A DNA stretch of 63,958 nt from Gemmatimonadota bacterium (GTDB lineage Bacteria > Latescibacterota > UBA2968 > UBA8231): NCBI GenBank assembly GCA_028875335.1, contig JAPPEF010000021.1:1-63958 (forward strand), written 5' to 3'. Under the pieces are notes generated by a model. It saw only the letters and a program-made list of their open reading frames with translations. It had not been told where the DNA came from and made no database searches. Positions 24,620 through 32,511 of the stretch are shown here, one piece after another (position 1 is the first letter of the stretch; every line of letters starts with the position of its first letter). The translations under genes and the position numbers were made by a program.

Positions 24620-26392
24620 ATGGAACACCAGCTACAACAAGATCAGCGCCCGCCCCTCAACCGCCTCCTCGTGCCCGTCGTCTTGCTGTTCGCGGTTTTG
24701 GTCCTGCGTCTGTTCTATTTGCAGGTTGTCACCTCGGCTGACTACGCCCGCGAGTCCGAGGAAAACCGCATTGCTCAGCGGCGCGTCAAAGCCCCGCGCG
24801 GGCTGATCTACGATCGCGATGGCCGCATCTTGGCTCGCACCCGGCCGTTTTATACCGTCTCATTGGAGCGCACCTCGCAAAAGGATTTCGACGCGGCTAC
24901 TGCGGCGTTTACAGAGGCCATTGGCGACTCAGAACTAGACGGCAAGTACAGCCGCAAATACCGCACTATCCGTCTCAAACGCGATGTTGATTTCCGCACG
25001 GTATCGATTGTCGAAGAGCGGCTCAAGGCCGACTGGCCCCTGCTCGACATTGAAATCGAGACCCAGCGCTACTATCCCTACGGCACGGCGGCCGCCCACC
25101 TGCTCGGCTATATTGGCATCATCCGCGACCAAGATCTACAGGGTAAAAACGATAACGCCTATGTACTCGGCGACTTTATCGGCAAGACCGGGATCGAGAA
25201 AGTATACGAGAACAGCCTACGCGGCCGCGACGGAATGTTGTACGTCGAGATTGACGCGGCCGGGCGCACGGGTCGGGAGTTTCCAGAGCGCGACCAGCTC
25301 CCCGTGCCCGGCGAGTCCCTGCACCTGACTATTGACTTGGAGGTACAACTCGCGGCTGAGCGTGCCCTGCCCGATAGCCTAGCCGGTGCGCTGGTCGCGC
25401 TCGACCCACGCACCGGGGCCGTGCTGGCTCTGGCGAACAAGCCGACCTTTGACCCCAACATATTCGTGTCGTTCCAAGCCCAAAAGGAGCGGCGGCGGGT
25501 GTTGCAGAGCGCGACTGTGCTACTCAACCGCGCTTTGCATGGGCGTTATCCACCTGGCTCGACACTCAAGATGGTTAGTGCCATCGCCGCGCTCGAAACG
25601 GGTGTCACCGATACGCTGAGTCTGTTTGAGCCCTGTTATGGTGCACTGCGGGTGGGTAGGAGCACGTTCCGCTGCCACAAGCGGACAGGCCACGGCGGTC
25701 TGACCCTCCCCGGGGCGATTGAGGTCTCCTGCAACGTCTACTTCTACCATTTGGCCCGGCTGATGAGCATTGAAACGTGGCACAAGTACGCGGCTAAATT
25801 TGGCTTCGGCCAGCCGACGGGGATCGTCCATCCCGGAGAAGCCGCCGGCCTCCTGCCCTCGCGCCAGTACTACAAAGAACGCGGCGGCTGGTCTTTCGGC
25901 CACCAGCTCAACCTCTCCATTGGCCAAGGCGCCATGCTAGTCACGCCCATTCAGATGGCCCGCTACGTGGCTGCCATTGCCAATGGCGGCTACTTGGTCA
26001 CGCCATACATCAGCGGCGATCCCCCCCCCCCCCAACGCATTGACGGCATTTCGTCAAGGACCTTCGCCATCGTGAGAAAGGCCATGCGCCGAGTAGTGAC
26101 TAGCGACACCGGTACCGGCCGCCGAGCGCGGGTTGACGGCGTCACAATCGCGGCCAAGACCGGTACCGCTCAAGTGCCCAGTCGAGACGACGACGCTTGG
26201 ATGGTAGCCTTTGCTCCGTATGAGAAGCCAGCTATTGTCATAGCGGCCGTGGTCGAAGGAGGCGGCAGCGGTGGAGCGCGAGTCGGCCCAGTCGTGCGCG
26301 AGGTCGTCAAAGCCTTCTGTATCCAAGAGGGCATCATTGAGCCAGAGGTAACCGAGGCTGACACGCTCTTAGCCAACAACGGAATGCTCTAG
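24620..26392 (+). CDS. mrdA: Penicillin-binding protein 2, elongasome transpeptidase
   Basis: 590 residues from ATG 24620, two bases after mreD. One N-terminal transmembrane helix (about 15-35), a PBP dimerisation/pedestal domain (about 50-230, RGLIYDRDGRIL) and the transpeptidase domain with Ser314 in PGSTLK, SCN (EVSCNVYFYH) and the KTG box (AAKTGTAQV, Lys513). It cross-links peptidoglycan in side-wall growth with RodA. Odd feature: 13 consecutive C at 26021-26033 encode part of SGDPPPPQRID between the SCN and KTG motifs, so a one-base slip would remove the KTG box. Confidence 0.93.
   Translation: MEHQLQQDQRPPLNRLLVPVVLLFAVLVLRLFYLQVVTSADYARESEENRIAQRRVKAPRGLIYDRDGRILARTRPFYTVSLERTSQKDFDAATAAFTEAIGDSELDGKYSRKYRTIRLKRDVDFRTVSIVEERLKADWPLLDIEIETQRYYPYGTAAAHLLGYIGIIRDQDLQGKNDNAYVLGDFIGKTGIEKVYENSLRGRDGMLYVEIDAAGRTGREFPERDQLPVPGESLHLTIDLEVQLAAERALPDSLAGALVALDPRTGAVLALANKPTFDPNIFVSFQAQKERRRVLQSATVLLNRALHGRYPPGSTLKMVSAIAALETGVTDTLSLFEPCYGALRVGRSTFRCHKRTGHGGLTLPGAIEVSCNVYFYHLARLMSIETWHKYAAKFGFGQPTGIVHPGEAAGLLPSRQYYKERGGWSFGHQLNLSIGQGAMLVTPIQMARYVAAIANGGYLVTPYISGDPPPPQRIDGISSRTFAIVRKAMRRVVTSDTGTGRRARVDGVTIAAKTGTAQVPSRDDDAWMVAFAPYEKPAIVIAAVVEGGGSGGARVGPVVREVVKAFCIQEGIIEPEVTEADTLLANNGML
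26021..26033 (+). repeat. 13-base poly-C tract inside mrdA
   Basis: Thirteen uninterrupted C residues, in frame as read. Homopolymers of this length in coding DNA are prone to slippage in replication and also to sequencing error. Confidence 0.95.
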
Positions 26393-26395
26393 CTC

Positions 26396-27634
26396 ATGCG
26401 CCTGCTCCGCCAACTCGACTTACCGCTTCTAATTGCGACTTTGACGATCGTGATGCTCGGTATCATCGCGATCTATAGCGCTACGTATCACAACGACTCC
26501 ACCTCGGTGCAGAACGCTTGGAGCAAGCAGATCCAATTTGCGATCTTGGCCTTCGCCGTGGCCATAGCTATCGTCTATGTCCCGGAAAAGGTCATTTACA
26601 GCGTTGCTTACCTGCTATACCTGTTCGGCATTGTGAGCCTAGTCGCGGTGTTGGCTTGGGGCACGGGCGATGCCACCCGCTGGTTGCGCTTGGGGCCGTT
26701 GATGGTGCAGCCTTCGGAGCTGGCCAAAATCGCGACCATCATCGCCTTAGCGCGCTACCTAAGCGACCGCAATATCGAACACATCAATTCTTTCAGAGGC
26801 TTTTTCGGGGGCTTGTTGCTCATATTGGTGCCGATCGCCCTGATTGTGCGTCAGCCCGACTTGGGGACTGCGGTTTCCTTTGGTGCGCCGCTCTTTCCCA
26901 TGCTCTATTGGGCGGGAATGCGCAAGTTTTCCATCTTTCTCGTCATCTCACCGCTCATCAGCGTCTTCTGCTCTTTTGATCCACTGTGGCAAGGGGCGAC
27001 TCCTTACGTCTTCGCCACCTTTGTCGTCGGCAGCACCTTCTTGATCCACCATTTTCTACGCCAGCTCTGGCTGACCATTTCCGTGGCCGTTATCAACTCC
27101 TCGGCAGGTTTGCTCACAGTATATTTTTTGGAGCACTTCCTGCGTCCATACCAGAAAGCCCGCATTATGACCTTCTTTAATCCGGAGAGCGATCCCCTTG
27201 GAGACGGGTGGAATATCATCCAGTCCAAGATCGCCATTGGTTCCGGCGGGCTGACAGGTAAGGGCCTGTTAGAAGGTACGCAGACCAAGCACGAGTTCCT
27301 GCCGGCGGCTCACACTGATTTCATCTTCTCGGTCATCGGGGAGGAGGGGGGATTTGTTGTGGCCCTGATAGTACTGGGCTTGTTCTTTTTTCTCATCTAT
27401 CGGGCGCTGCACATCGCCTCCACGGCCAACAACGTCTTTTACAGTCTGACGGCCGTCGGCTTGGCCGCGATGCTGACCTTCCACGTGTTTATCAATATCG
27501 GCATGACTATCGGCGTCATGCCCATCACCGGCCTGCCACTTCCCTTTCTAAGTTCGGGAGGCTCCTCGCTGCTATCCAACCTCATCGCCATCGGCTTACT
27601 ACTCCACATCGACACTTACCGCCACGAGTTCTGA
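26396..27634 (+). CDS. rodA: Peptidoglycan glycosyltransferase RodA
   Basis: 412 residues, SEDS family, about ten transmembrane helices. Landmarks: ATRWLRLGPLMVQPSELAKIATIIALARYL, PDLGTAVSF, the DPLGDGWNIIQSKIAIGSGGLTGKGL loop and FLSSGGSSLLSNL. It polymerises lipid II with PBP2, whose gene ends three bases upstream. Its stop is directly adjacent to the ATG of the TPR gene. Confidence 0.93.
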   Translation: MRLLRQLDLPLLIATLTIVMLGIIAIYSATYHNDSTSVQNAWSKQIQFAILAFAVAIAIVYVPEKVIYSVAYLLYLFGIVSLVAVLAWGTGDATRWLRLGPLMVQPSELAKIATIIALARYLSDRNIEHINSFRGFFGGLLLILVPIALIVRQPDLGTAVSFGAPLFPMLYWAGMRKFSIFLVISPLISVFCSFDPLWQGATPYVFATFVVGSTFLIHHFLRQLWLTISVAVINSSAGLLTVYFLEHFLRPYQKARIMTFFNPESDPLGDGWNIIQSKIAIGSGGLTGKGLLEGTQTKHEFLPAAHTDFIFSVIGEEGGFVVALIVLGLFFFLIYRALHIASTANNVFYSLTAVGLAAMLTFHVFINIGMTIGVMPITGLPLPFLSSGGSSLLSNLIAIGLLLHIDTYRHEF

Positions 27635-28684
27635 ATGCACATCGCTAGACAGGCCGTTTGCTGCGCTCTGCTTGGCACGTTCGTCATTAGCAACCCGCAA
27701 TGTGGTGCCTATCGAGCCGAGCACGCCCAGCTAGCGCATGCCTATTTGCGCGATGGCCTCTATGGCCAAGCCTTGATTGAAATCCGTCGAGCCATCCGCC
27801 AAGACGGCCCGGACGACCGCTTGCTCCTCATCGCCGCCCTCGCCCGACTGGGCCTAGATGAAGTGGATGCCGCACTGGAGTTGATCGGCCAAGCCATTGC
27901 CTTGGTGCCGGACAACGACGATCTGTACAAAGCTCTGCGCGACATTTGTGAAAAAGAACAGCGCTTCGTTCAAACCGAAGAACTCCTCGCGCAACTGCGA
28001 GCAGACCACGGGCAGAGTGCATCGCTGTGGGCGACCGAGGGCTGGCTCCACGCTCGTCAGGAGCGACTTGAGGCAGCCATAGAAGCGCTCCGCCACGCCA
28101 TCCAACTCGACGAGCACCACCTCTTCGCCTACATTGAACTCAGCGACCTCTTGATCGCCGAAGGGCGTCTCGCCGAGGCCGAAATCGCGCTCACCGAGGC
28201 CGTGCGCATTGAGCCGCGGCTCGCCCTCACCCTGGGAGATTGTCAGCTCCAACAGGGTCGTGCTGAACGAGCCGCTCGCACTTTTGATCAAGCGCTGAAA
28301 GCCGGAGTCATCAGTGCGGTTGACATCGCCCTCACCTACTACAAGCACAAGCGGCCCGACCGCACCATTGAATATTACGAGCGCGCCTTGGCCGGTACTC
28401 CAGATGATCCCCTGATTCTCAACAACTTAGCTTGGACCTATGCAGAAGAGGGCTTGCGCCTCCGCTATGCGCTGAATCTGTCGATGCGTGCAGTCAAGCT
28501 CAATGCGGAAAGCCCGGTCTATTTGGATACCTATGCGGAATTGCTGCATTTGTTGGGGCGGCATGCCCACGCAGTAGCCATTATGCGCCAAGCTCTCGTA
28601 CTCGAGCCGACCGATGGCGAGCACCGGGCCTATCTCGAGGGCCAGATGACGAAATTTCGCCGTGCGCTCGCCGTACGCCTGTGA
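27635..28684 (+). CDS. Tetratricopeptide-repeat protein
   Basis: 349 residues with a signal-like N-terminus (MHIARQAVCCALLGTFV). At least six TPR units follow (LAHAYLRDGLYGQALIEIRRAIRQ, EGWLHARQERLEAAIEALRHAIQLD, YIELSDLLIAEGRLAEAEIALTEAVRIE, NLAWTYAEEGLRLRYALNLSMRAVKL). It is a likely periplasmic scaffold. Last gene of the run that starts at 19569 and directly adjacent to rodA, so an accessory role in wall growth is plausible. Confidence 0.8.
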   Translation: MHIARQAVCCALLGTFVISNPQCGAYRAEHAQLAHAYLRDGLYGQALIEIRRAIRQDGPDDRLLLIAALARLGLDEVDAALELIGQAIALVPDNDDLYKALRDICEKEQRFVQTEELLAQLRADHGQSASLWATEGWLHARQERLEAAIEALRHAIQLDEHHLFAYIELSDLLIAEGRLAEAEIALTEAVRIEPRLALTLGDCQLQQGRAERAARTFDQALKAGVISAVDIALTYYKHKRPDRTIEYYERALAGTPDDPLILNNLAWTYAEEGLRLRYALNLSMRAVKLNAESPVYLDTYAELLHLLGRHAHAVAIMRQALVLEPTDGEHRAYLEGQMTKFRRALAVRL

Positions 28685-28685
28685 G

Positions 28686-29714
28686 TTAAGTTCGGTAGTG
28701 TTGGTAGTTGATATCGAGATTTTCTAGCTTTGCATACAGGCTCTTACGCGACAGTCCCACGTCTTCGGCCACTTGCGAAATCACTCCTCGATGCCGGTGC
28801 AGGGCCTCGCAGAGGAAGTGCCGCTCAAACGAATTCCGCGCTTCCCTGAATCCGCGTTGGCCTAGGTCGGACTCTTCTTCGTCCTTCCAGTGGACGATCT
28901 CTTCGGGCACGTCCTCTTCCCGCAATACGCTGCCACTCGCCAAGAGGATCATGCGTTCGAGCGCGTTTTCCAATTGTCGCACATTGCCCGGCCATGGATA
29001 GTCCAAGAGGTGGTTTAAGGCCGCGGTGTCGAGGCCGCGAACTTTGCACCTATTTTGAGCCGCCAATCGGCAGATAAAGTGTTCGATCAACAGCGGAATG
29101 TCTCCTTTGCGCTGGCGCAGCGGTGGCAGCTTCAGCGGCACGACGTTGAGCCGGTAGAAGAGATCTTCGCGGAAGGCTCCCTTGCGGACCTCTTTCTGCA
29201 AATCGACGTTGGTGGCGGCAATGACCCGCACATCCACGCGCAAGGTCTCCGCGCTCCCAACTCGCTCGAATTCGCGTTCTTGCAAGACGCGCAGCAGGCG
29301 TAGCTGCACGCGCAGGTCTGCCGCGCCAATCTCGTCGAGAAACAAAGTGCCGCGATTGGCTAGCTCAAAACGGCCTAAGCGCTGGCGAACCGCGCCAGTA
29401 AAGGCCCCTTTCTCGTGTCCGAACAGTTCGCTTTCCAATACGCCTTCAGGTAGCGAGGCGCAGTTAAGCCGCACAAATGAGGCCCTGCGTCTTGGGCTAC
29501 GCTTGTGCAAGCGTCTCGCTAGCACTTCTTTGCCCGTGCCGCTTTCTCCAGTGAGGAGCACGGTCGCCGGGGACTCAGCGACCCGGTCAGCTTGGGCTAG
29601 TAGGCGGCGGACTTGGGCGTTTTGAGTGATAAATTCTGGATGGTCAGCACAGCGAGAGGAGGACGCGTCCACTCGCGTAGCCGCGTCCGAGTTCGCAGAC
29701 GTACAAGAATACAC
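28686..29714 (-). CDS. Sigma-54-dependent transcriptional activator without receiver domain
   Basis: 342 residues from GTG 29714. GGGAGG at 29721-29726 is 6 bases from this GTG, and the alternative TTG at 29720 would abut it. The AAA+ domain has Walker A GESGTGKE, the sigma-54 contact loop GAFTGA and LFLDEIG. A Fis-type HTH closes the protein (VISQVAEDVGLSRKSLYAKLENL). The N-terminus is only about 25 residues, with no receiver, GAF or PAS domain, so activity may be constitutive or controlled by expression or a partner, as for PspF. Convergent with the TPR gene. Confidence 0.9.
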   Translation of the reverse strand: MYSCTSANSDAATRVDASSSRCADHPEFITQNAQVRRLLAQADRVAESPATVLLTGESGTGKEVLARRLHKRSPRRRASFVRLNCASLPEGVLESELFGHEKGAFTGAVRQRLGRFELANRGTLFLDEIGAADLRVQLRLLRVLQEREFERVGSAETLRVDVRVIAATNVDLQKEVRKGAFREDLFYRLNVVPLKLPPLRQRKGDIPLLIEHFICRLAAQNRCKVRGLDTAALNHLLDYPWPGNVRQLENALERMILLASGSVLREEDVPEEIVHWKDEEESDLGQRGFREARNSFERHFLCEALHRHRGVISQVAEDVGLSRKSLYAKLENLDINYQHYRT

Positions 29715-29735
29715 AGACAACCTCCCTTCTTTGGT

Positions 29736-29764
29736 TTGATATTAAATGCAGAAGTGGATATAAT
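29736..29764 (+). promoter_or_regulatory. Sigma-70-like promoter facing parA (antisense)
   Basis: TTGATA (29736-29741), 17 bases, TATAAT (29759-29764). It matches consensus closely but no plus-strand gene follows; a transcript would run antisense into the 3' end of parA. Either a chance match in an AT-rich spacer or an antisense promoter. Confidence 0.4.
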
Positions 29765-29787
29765 ATGCGAATACAGACGATTGTCAA
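29760..29787 (-). promoter_or_regulatory. Sigma-70 promoter for the sigma-54 activator gene
   Basis: Read on the minus strand: TTGACA (29787-29782), 16 bases, TATTAT (29765-29760), followed after about 35-40 bases by the GGGAGG site and GTG start. It overlaps the palindrome at 29779-29795. Confidence 0.65.
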
Positions 29788-29795
29788 GGACAATC
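29779..29795. promoter_or_regulatory. Palindromic operator GATTGTC-N3-GACAATC
   Basis: A perfect 7-bp dyad with a 3-base spacer that includes the whole -35 element of the minus-strand promoter. The size and symmetry suit a dimeric repressor. The cognate protein is unknown. Confidence 0.55.
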
Positions 29796-29811
29796 AATAT
29801 AGAAGGGAGGA

Positions 29812-30588
29812 TCAGGCCAAGACAGAGGGCCTATCAGCGCAGATTTCGGAAACCAAACTGTTGTAGTTATTGGAGCCTCTCGATTCCGCGTCGTAGAGTA
29901 CGATGGGCTGGCTAAAGCCCGGGGCCTCGGCCAAGCTAATATTGCGGCTGATGATCGTCTGATACACCTTGTCGCCGAAGTGGTTGCGTACTTCTTGGGC
30001 CACGCGGCGACAAAGCTGCAAGCGATCGTCGTACAGGGTGAGCAAAACGCCCTCGATTTCGAGGGTGGGGTTGAGGTAACGCCGCACCACGCGAATAGAT
30101 TCGCTGAGATTGCTCACGCCTTCTAAGGCATAATATTCGCACTGCACCGGGATGAGTACGGAATCGGCTGCGCTCAGCGCGTTGATCGTCAGCAAACCCA
30201 AAGACGGTGGGCAATCGATGAGTATAAATTCGTACTGCTCCTTTACCGGACGCAGGGCTTCGGCCAGCCGTTTATCGCGCCCGACCATGGCGGCCATCTC
30301 CACTTCGGCACCCGCGAGGCGGATGTGCCCGGGAACTACGAAGAGGTTCTTTACATAGGTGGGGAAGGTCGCCGAAGAGGTGCTGAGCTGGCCTATCAAA
30401 ACCTCGTAGGTAGAGGCGTAGTCGCTACCGAGTTCGGCGTCGCAACTACTAGTGGCATTGGCCTGCGGATCTAAGTCGATGAGTAAGGTTCGGTGCCCGG
30501 AAAGGGCTAGACAGGCGGCGAGGTTGACGGCTGTAGTGGTCTTGCCCACTCCACCTTTTTGATTGGCGATAGCGATGATTTTGCCCAT
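29812..30588 (-). CDS. ParA/Soj family ATPase
   Basis: 258 residues from the ATG at 30588 ([19 protein letters not shown]), the standard start for the family; an upstream in-frame start at 30609 is possible. It has the deviant Walker [21 protein letters not shown] (Walker A') and [17 protein letters not shown] (Walker B). Chromosome- and plasmid-type ParA proteins move parS-bound ParB; no parB and no parS-like site are visible here. The C-terminus ([15 protein letters not shown]) is of normal length. Confidence 0.88.
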   Translation of the reverse strand: MGKIIAIANQKGGVGKTTTAVNLAACLALSGHRTLLIDLDPQANATSSCDAELGSDYASTYEVLIGQLSTSSATFPTYVKNLFVVPGHIRLAGAEVEMAAMVGRDKRLAEALRPVKEQYEFILIDCPPSLGLLTINALSAADSVLIPVQCEYYALEGVSNLSESIRVVRRYLNPTLEIEGVLLTLYDDRLQLCRRVAQEVRNHFGDKVYQTIISRNISLAEAPGFSQPIVLYDAESRGSNNYNSLVSEICADRPSVLA

Positions 30589-30984
30589 ACCGATATTTTG
30601 CCTCGTCAAAGCCTACAAAAAGGCTCAACCAGCTAGATTTGGACCATGCCCCAATAGCAACTTCGGGCTATTTAATGAGCAACAAATCAAGTGGGCCAAC
30701 TGACCACTCCCAAAGCAAAAGGAGCCGCCAAAACTGTACTTCAGGGGAGTTGTACAGAAGGCCCTAATCACCGCCTGCATTCAATATAAATCGGCGCAAT
30801 GGCTTGTCAAGGGTTTGTGCCAATTTGGTTACAGCCGTGGAAAAAAACACATAAGGTCGTATAAAATAAATATGTTGCATGTTTTAACAATCGGTTGCAA
30901 ACTCTGCGCCGCAAGGTTTTTAGGCCTGCGGGGGGCACGGTTCCTTATTATTGTTTCTCTCCATACAAAATCCAGAAACGAAAA
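30589..30984. other. 396-base divergent intergenic region between parA and mazG
   Basis: AT-rich compared with the genes. It holds the parA promoter (30783-30810) and, in the parA leader, a CTGTAC/GTACAG inverted repeat (30734-30739 and 30752-30757) and an AGCCT/AGGCT mini-hairpin near 30612-30625. On the plus side a TATAAA at 30860-30865 could be a mazG -10 element but has no convincing -35. I see no ORF, tRNA or recognised riboswitch. Confidence 0.5.
30783..30810 (-). promoter_or_regulatory. Sigma-70 promoter for parA
   Basis: Minus strand: TTGACA (30810-30805), 16 bases, TATATT (30788-30783). Implied start near 30776 gives a 5' leader of nearly 190 bases before the parA ATG. Confidence 0.6.
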
Positions 30985-31788
30985 ATGATGCAAAACGATT
31001 CCACGTTCTCAGAATTAGTTGCCATCATGGCGCGTCTGCGCGGCCCCGGCGGTTGCCCTTGGGACCGCAAGCAGACGCACGCCACGCTCAGGCCCTACCT
31101 GTTGGAGGAGGCGTACGAGGCCCTTGAAGCCATTGACGCGGAAGACGACGCCGAGCTATGCAAGGAGCTCGGCGATGTGTTGCTGCAAGTGGTGTTCCAC
31201 GCCCAGATCGCGGCCGAGGAGGGCCGCTTCGACATCGAGGCGGTCGGCCAAGCCATCGTCGATAAGCTGATTCGCCGCCATCCCCACGTCTTTGACGATG
31301 CGAGTGCGGACGGGGCCGACGAGGTTTTGCGCCGCTGGGAGCAGATCAAAAAGCAGGAGCGCCGGGAGCAAGGGGAAGCCGCGCCTTCGTTGTTGGAGGG
31401 CATCCCCAAGCACCTTCCCGCCCTAATGCACGCTCATCGGATCCAAGCTCGAGTCTCACAGCAGGGGTTTGATTGGGATGACATTGATGGCACCCTCGAC
31501 AAGGTCGAAGAGGAATTCGCCGAAGTGCGCAAGGCTTGGAAGGCGGGTGAGGCCGCAGCAGTCGAGGAGGAGTTTGGCGACTTGCTCTTCTCGTTGGTCA
31601 ACGCCAGCCGATTCCTCAAAGTAGACCCCGAGCAGGCTCTCAGACGGGCAATCGCCAAGTTCGAGCGCCGCTTCCGCGCCCTAGAGGAAACCGTGCATGC
31701 ACGGGGCGAGGAAATCGCCGCGCTCTCGCTGGCAGCCCTAGATGAGATATGGAACGAGGTGAAAGCACGCGAAAAGGACGAAGAATGA
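30985..31788 (+). CDS. mazG: Nucleoside triphosphate pyrophosphohydrolase MazG
   Basis: 267 residues from ATG 30985 (a second ATG follows directly). Two MazG domains: the N-terminal one has GGCPWDRKQTHATLRPYLLEEAYEALEAI and ELCKELGDVLLQVVFHAQIA with the metal-binding EExxE/ExxD pattern, and the C-terminal one has DKVEEEFAEVRKAWKAG and EEEFGDLLFSLVNASRFL. It hydrolyses NTPs to NMP and pyrophosphate, for housecleaning and (p)ppGpp balance. Confidence 0.92.
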   Translation: MMQNDSTFSELVAIMARLRGPGGCPWDRKQTHATLRPYLLEEAYEALEAIDAEDDAELCKELGDVLLQVVFHAQIAAEEGRFDIEAVGQAIVDKLIRRHPHVFDDASADGADEVLRRWEQIKKQERREQGEAAPSLLEGIPKHLPALMHAHRIQARVSQQGFDWDDIDGTLDKVEEEFAEVRKAWKAGEAAAVEEEFGDLLFSLVNASRFLKVDPEQALRRAIAKFERRFRALEETVHARGEEIAALSLAALDEIWNEVKAREKDEE

Positions 31789-31797
31789 GGAAGCAAC

Positions 31798-32511
31798 ATG
31801 GAACTGGGGCTTGATAAGGTTCCCCTTCGCATTGATGTGCTCTTTGTCGCCACGGTCTTGGGCGTTTTGGCGCTCTTGGTGATGACCGTGCGCGCCGTGG
31901 CCCAGCGGGCAGGACAGGCCGACGACCTGTGGACGATGCGGGCGGCTACTGGCGCGGTGCTCTGGTTGGTGGCGACCGGACTGGCCTCGCTCTCGGACGC
32001 GTTGCAGAGCTTCTCGCTACCCTTCTTCACGGGCTTGATGATTTTAACGGGTGGGTTGGCCTTTTCGCGGATGGGGGCCGCGCTGATGGTTGCAGTCGGC
32101 CCGGTCGGGCTAATTGGCTTCCAGTTTTTCCGCGTGCCGGTCGCCATGTTCTTACGAGGTATGTACCAGGCCGGGCAAGCGCCGGTGCAGATCACCTACG
32201 AGGGGCTCAACTTCGACATCTTCGCCGGCTTGACCGCCCCGGCTATGGCTTGGCTGGTCTGGCGCGGCAAGGTGGAGGCCTACGCGATATGGGTTTGGAA
32301 TGCACTTGGGTTAGTGCTACTGGCCGAGGCGATTGTCATCGCGGTTCTCTCCATGCCGACGGAATTCCGCGTCTTCACCAACGAGCCGCATAGCGCGTTT
32401 GCAACCTACGCGCCCTACATCTGGCTGCCGACAGTCTTAGCACCAGCCGCCCTATTGGGTCATTTGTTGGTATTTCGCTGGCTGTTGTCGAGCTGCTCTG
32501 GGTCGAGGTAA
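31798..32511 (+). CDS. Polytopic membrane protein of unknown function
   Basis: 237 residues, 10 bases after mazG. About six hydrophobic segments (for example VLFVATVLGVLALLVMTVRAV, AVLWLVATGLASLSDALQSF, FAGLTAPAMAWLVWRG, AIWVWNALGLVLLAEAIVIAVL). The WNALGLVLLAEA stretch recalls small conserved membrane proteins of soil bacteria, but I do not recognise a characterised family. Its last 52 bases overlap the 3' end of the convergent sulfatase gene. Confidence 0.7.
   Translation: MELGLDKVPLRIDVLFVATVLGVLALLVMTVRAVAQRAGQADDLWTMRAATGAVLWLVATGLASLSDALQSFSLPFFTGLMILTGGLAFSRMGAALMVAVGPVGLIGFQFFRVPVAMFLRGMYQAGQAPVQITYEGLNFDIFAGLTAPAMAWLVWRGKVEAYAIWVWNALGLVLLAEAIVIAVLSMPTEFRVFTNEPHSAFATYAPYIWLPTVLAPAALLGHLLVFRWLLSSCSGSR

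Larger units (their letters stand above)
29721..29810. repeat. 10-bp inverted repeat bracketing the promoter region
   Basis: CCTCCCTTCT (29721-29730) and AGAAGGGAGG (29801-29810) are perfect reverse complements separated by 70 bases. The left arm, read on the minus strand, contains the ribosome-binding site of the sigma-54 activator gene. In a minus-strand transcript starting upstream (from parA) the arms could pair and hide that site. Confidence 0.6.
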
